Shown: piece after piece, positions 19,765-20,757 of the stretch | Position numbering within the stretch: position 1 is the stretch's first letter | Layout of the letters: every line of letters starts with the position of its first letter | Assembly: GCA_009602735.1 (NCBI GenBank) | Contig: WELA01012187.1 | Span: forward strand, 1 to 20,757 | Source: Mesotaenium endlicherianum | Lineage: Eukaryota; Streptophyta; Zygnematophyceae; Zygnematales; Mesotaeniaceae | Length of the DNA stretch: 20,757 bases | Reading direction: 5' to 3' | Notes under the pieces: generated by a model | What the model was told of the DNA's origin: nothing | Databases searched by the model: none | Seen by the model: only the letters and a program-made list of their open reading frames with translations | Translations under genes and position numbers: made by a program

Positions 19765-20574
19765 GGGGCAGCAGCAGCAGCAGCAAGAGGGGAAGAAGGA
19801 GCTGGAGCTGGAGCTGCACTGCTCGGGCACGCGGACGGGGAGGGGGATGGGCCCACTTGGCAGCGCGGGAGAGTCTCAGGCTCACAACAACGCCCCCTCC
19901 TCTGGAGCACTCCCCGCTCTTCCCCCTCCCCCTCTTCCAAGTCCCACCCCCAGCCCTGCCCCTTCCCGCCCCGCCTCTGCGTCGCCCACGCCTCTGCAGG
20001 CAGCCACGGCCACGGCTGTGGCAAGGGCCGAGCATCGACAGCTGGCAGTCATGAGCGTGGAGTACCAGTTCCTCGAGGCGAGCAGCCTGCGTGGCAGGAG
20101 CCGGGCACCGACAGGTGGGGGCATCTCAAGCGTCCACGGCGACGGTGGGGGTGGGTCCGGAGAGCCCCCACCTGGCACCTGTCACGCTGTTGCTGGCGCA
20201 GCCGCGGACGACGAGTCCAGGCGTCCTTCGCCTGTGCGATCACCACCTGGCGCTGTGCAAGAGCACGAGGGAGGTGAGGAGAAGGAGGTCGAGGAGCAGC
20301 AGCAGCAGGAGCAGCTGGCGTCCCGGCTGGCGTCTCCAACGTCTCCGGATTCCAGGCCCCCTGGAGACGCACCCCTCTTGGGCTCCACTGGCGGCTTTGG
20401 CGGCGCAAGGAGCCACCTGGCGTCGCCAGCTGAACCCAGGCTGCCTGACAGAGGAGTTGCCGGAGGAGAGTACAATCACCCTCCTCCTCCTCCTCCTCAT
20501 CATCATCATCAGCACCAGCAGCAGGAGGAGGACTGGGGGCACCAGGATCGGGAGCAGCAGGAGCAGCAGCAACA

Positions 20575-20606
<32 letters not shown>

Positions 20607-20757
20607 CGCCGCAGCAGGAGGTGCAGCCCTTCCAGCGCAGGTTTGCAGAGCTGCAGGCCTTCCTGAGCTCGTGCGACGCGGCCGACTTCTCCACGCTGCT
20701 GAGGGGTGAGGAACACAGCCCTACGACTCTGAGACCTCTGCTCCCGCCCCCCCCCCC
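17153..20757 (+). CDS. Long Gln/Pro/Gly-rich protein with EAR-like (LxLxL) motifs, right end open
   Basis: The frame has no stop from 16958 to the window end (about 1266 codons); from the first ATG (17153) it gives about 1200 residues. This was checked codon by codon. Family not recognised. It has poly-Gln runs (17780-17797, 19697-19786, 20555-20617), nine Ala (18062-18088), seven Pro then five His (18791-18838) and Gly-rich parts. LxLxL-type motifs are LSLGLTLGS (residue 704) and ELELELH (883), with shorter ALTLG/TLTLG forms at 426, 759 and 792. Such motifs recruit TOPLESS-type co-repressors in plants. A basic RPKRKP could be a nuclear signal. The C-terminal part (from about 1160) ends in a helix-like FAELQAFLSSCD block. 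No DNA-binding domain is visible; it may lie in later exons. Best guess: nuclear transcription regulator. Confidence 0.8.
18930..18930. other. Single N inside the long exon
   Basis: The N falls in codon 593 of the long frame, within a G-rich simple repeat. The frame is kept across it. Because the other single N in this window is a contig join, this one may also hide a gap of unknown length. Confidence 0.7.
20706..20711 (+). other. Candidate 5' splice site near the end of the long exon
   Basis: GTGAGG follows the last protein-like block (ADFSTLLR). After it the sequence becomes Pro-rich and ends in a C homopolymer, so the exon probably ends at 20705 and the gene continues beyond the window. 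Confidence 0.45.

Noticed and set aside
1..20757. CRISPR array, prophage or bacterial operon
   Set aside because: No spaced identical short repeats, no ribosome binding sites or operon layout; all recognised genes are eukaryotic.

Overview
This is a eukaryotic nuclear window, most likely from a streptophyte (charophyte alga or early land plant). The clues are Ty3/gypsy elements, one with an initiator-tRNA-Met primer site and another with a chromodomain integrase tail, GC-rich exons with CAG-coded glutamine runs, and LxLxL (EAR-type) repression motifs in the right-hand gene. A Chara-like alga is my guess; the sequence does not prove it. Nothing bacterial was seen.

Layout. (1) 1-3772, minus strand: the 5' half of a Ty3/gypsy element, running off the left edge. 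It has a 721-bp LTR (3052-3772), primer site, gag, a -1 frameshift signal (UUUAAAA plus a 10-bp stem-loop) and pol with protease and reverse transcriptase. A 2-nt lesion near base 110 breaks pol. (2) 3773-4101, plus: the end of an integrase with a chromodomain. The first element inserted into it. (3) 4099-about 5105: the LTR of this second element, with a polypurine tract on its left and a gag leader on its right, so it lies between two element copies. (4) 5106-9404: decayed gag / linker / retropepsin remains, full of frame changes and in-frame TAG codons. No reverse transcriptase is left. (5) 8803-11402 and 11404-14003: a 2600-bp direct duplication around a single N at 11403 with one difference noticed, almost certainly an unmerged contig overlap. 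It carries the end of the decayed element, an ATG-less frame with a TPP repeat, an AT-rich stretch with a 43-bp repeat, and a copia-LTR-like segment rich in TTCTAGAA. (6) 14004-16957: mostly unassigned DNA with microsatellites. (7) 16958-20757, plus: one reading frame of 3.8 kb without a stop, running off the right edge. It encodes a Gln/Pro/Gly/His-rich protein with several LxLxL-type motifs, probably a nuclear co-repressor-recruiting regulator of unknown family.

The left 14 kb is thus a nest of retroelements. The right 4 kb is the only convincing host gene, and it is easy to miss because it has no stop in the window, contains an N, and is overlapped by many antisense shadow frames.
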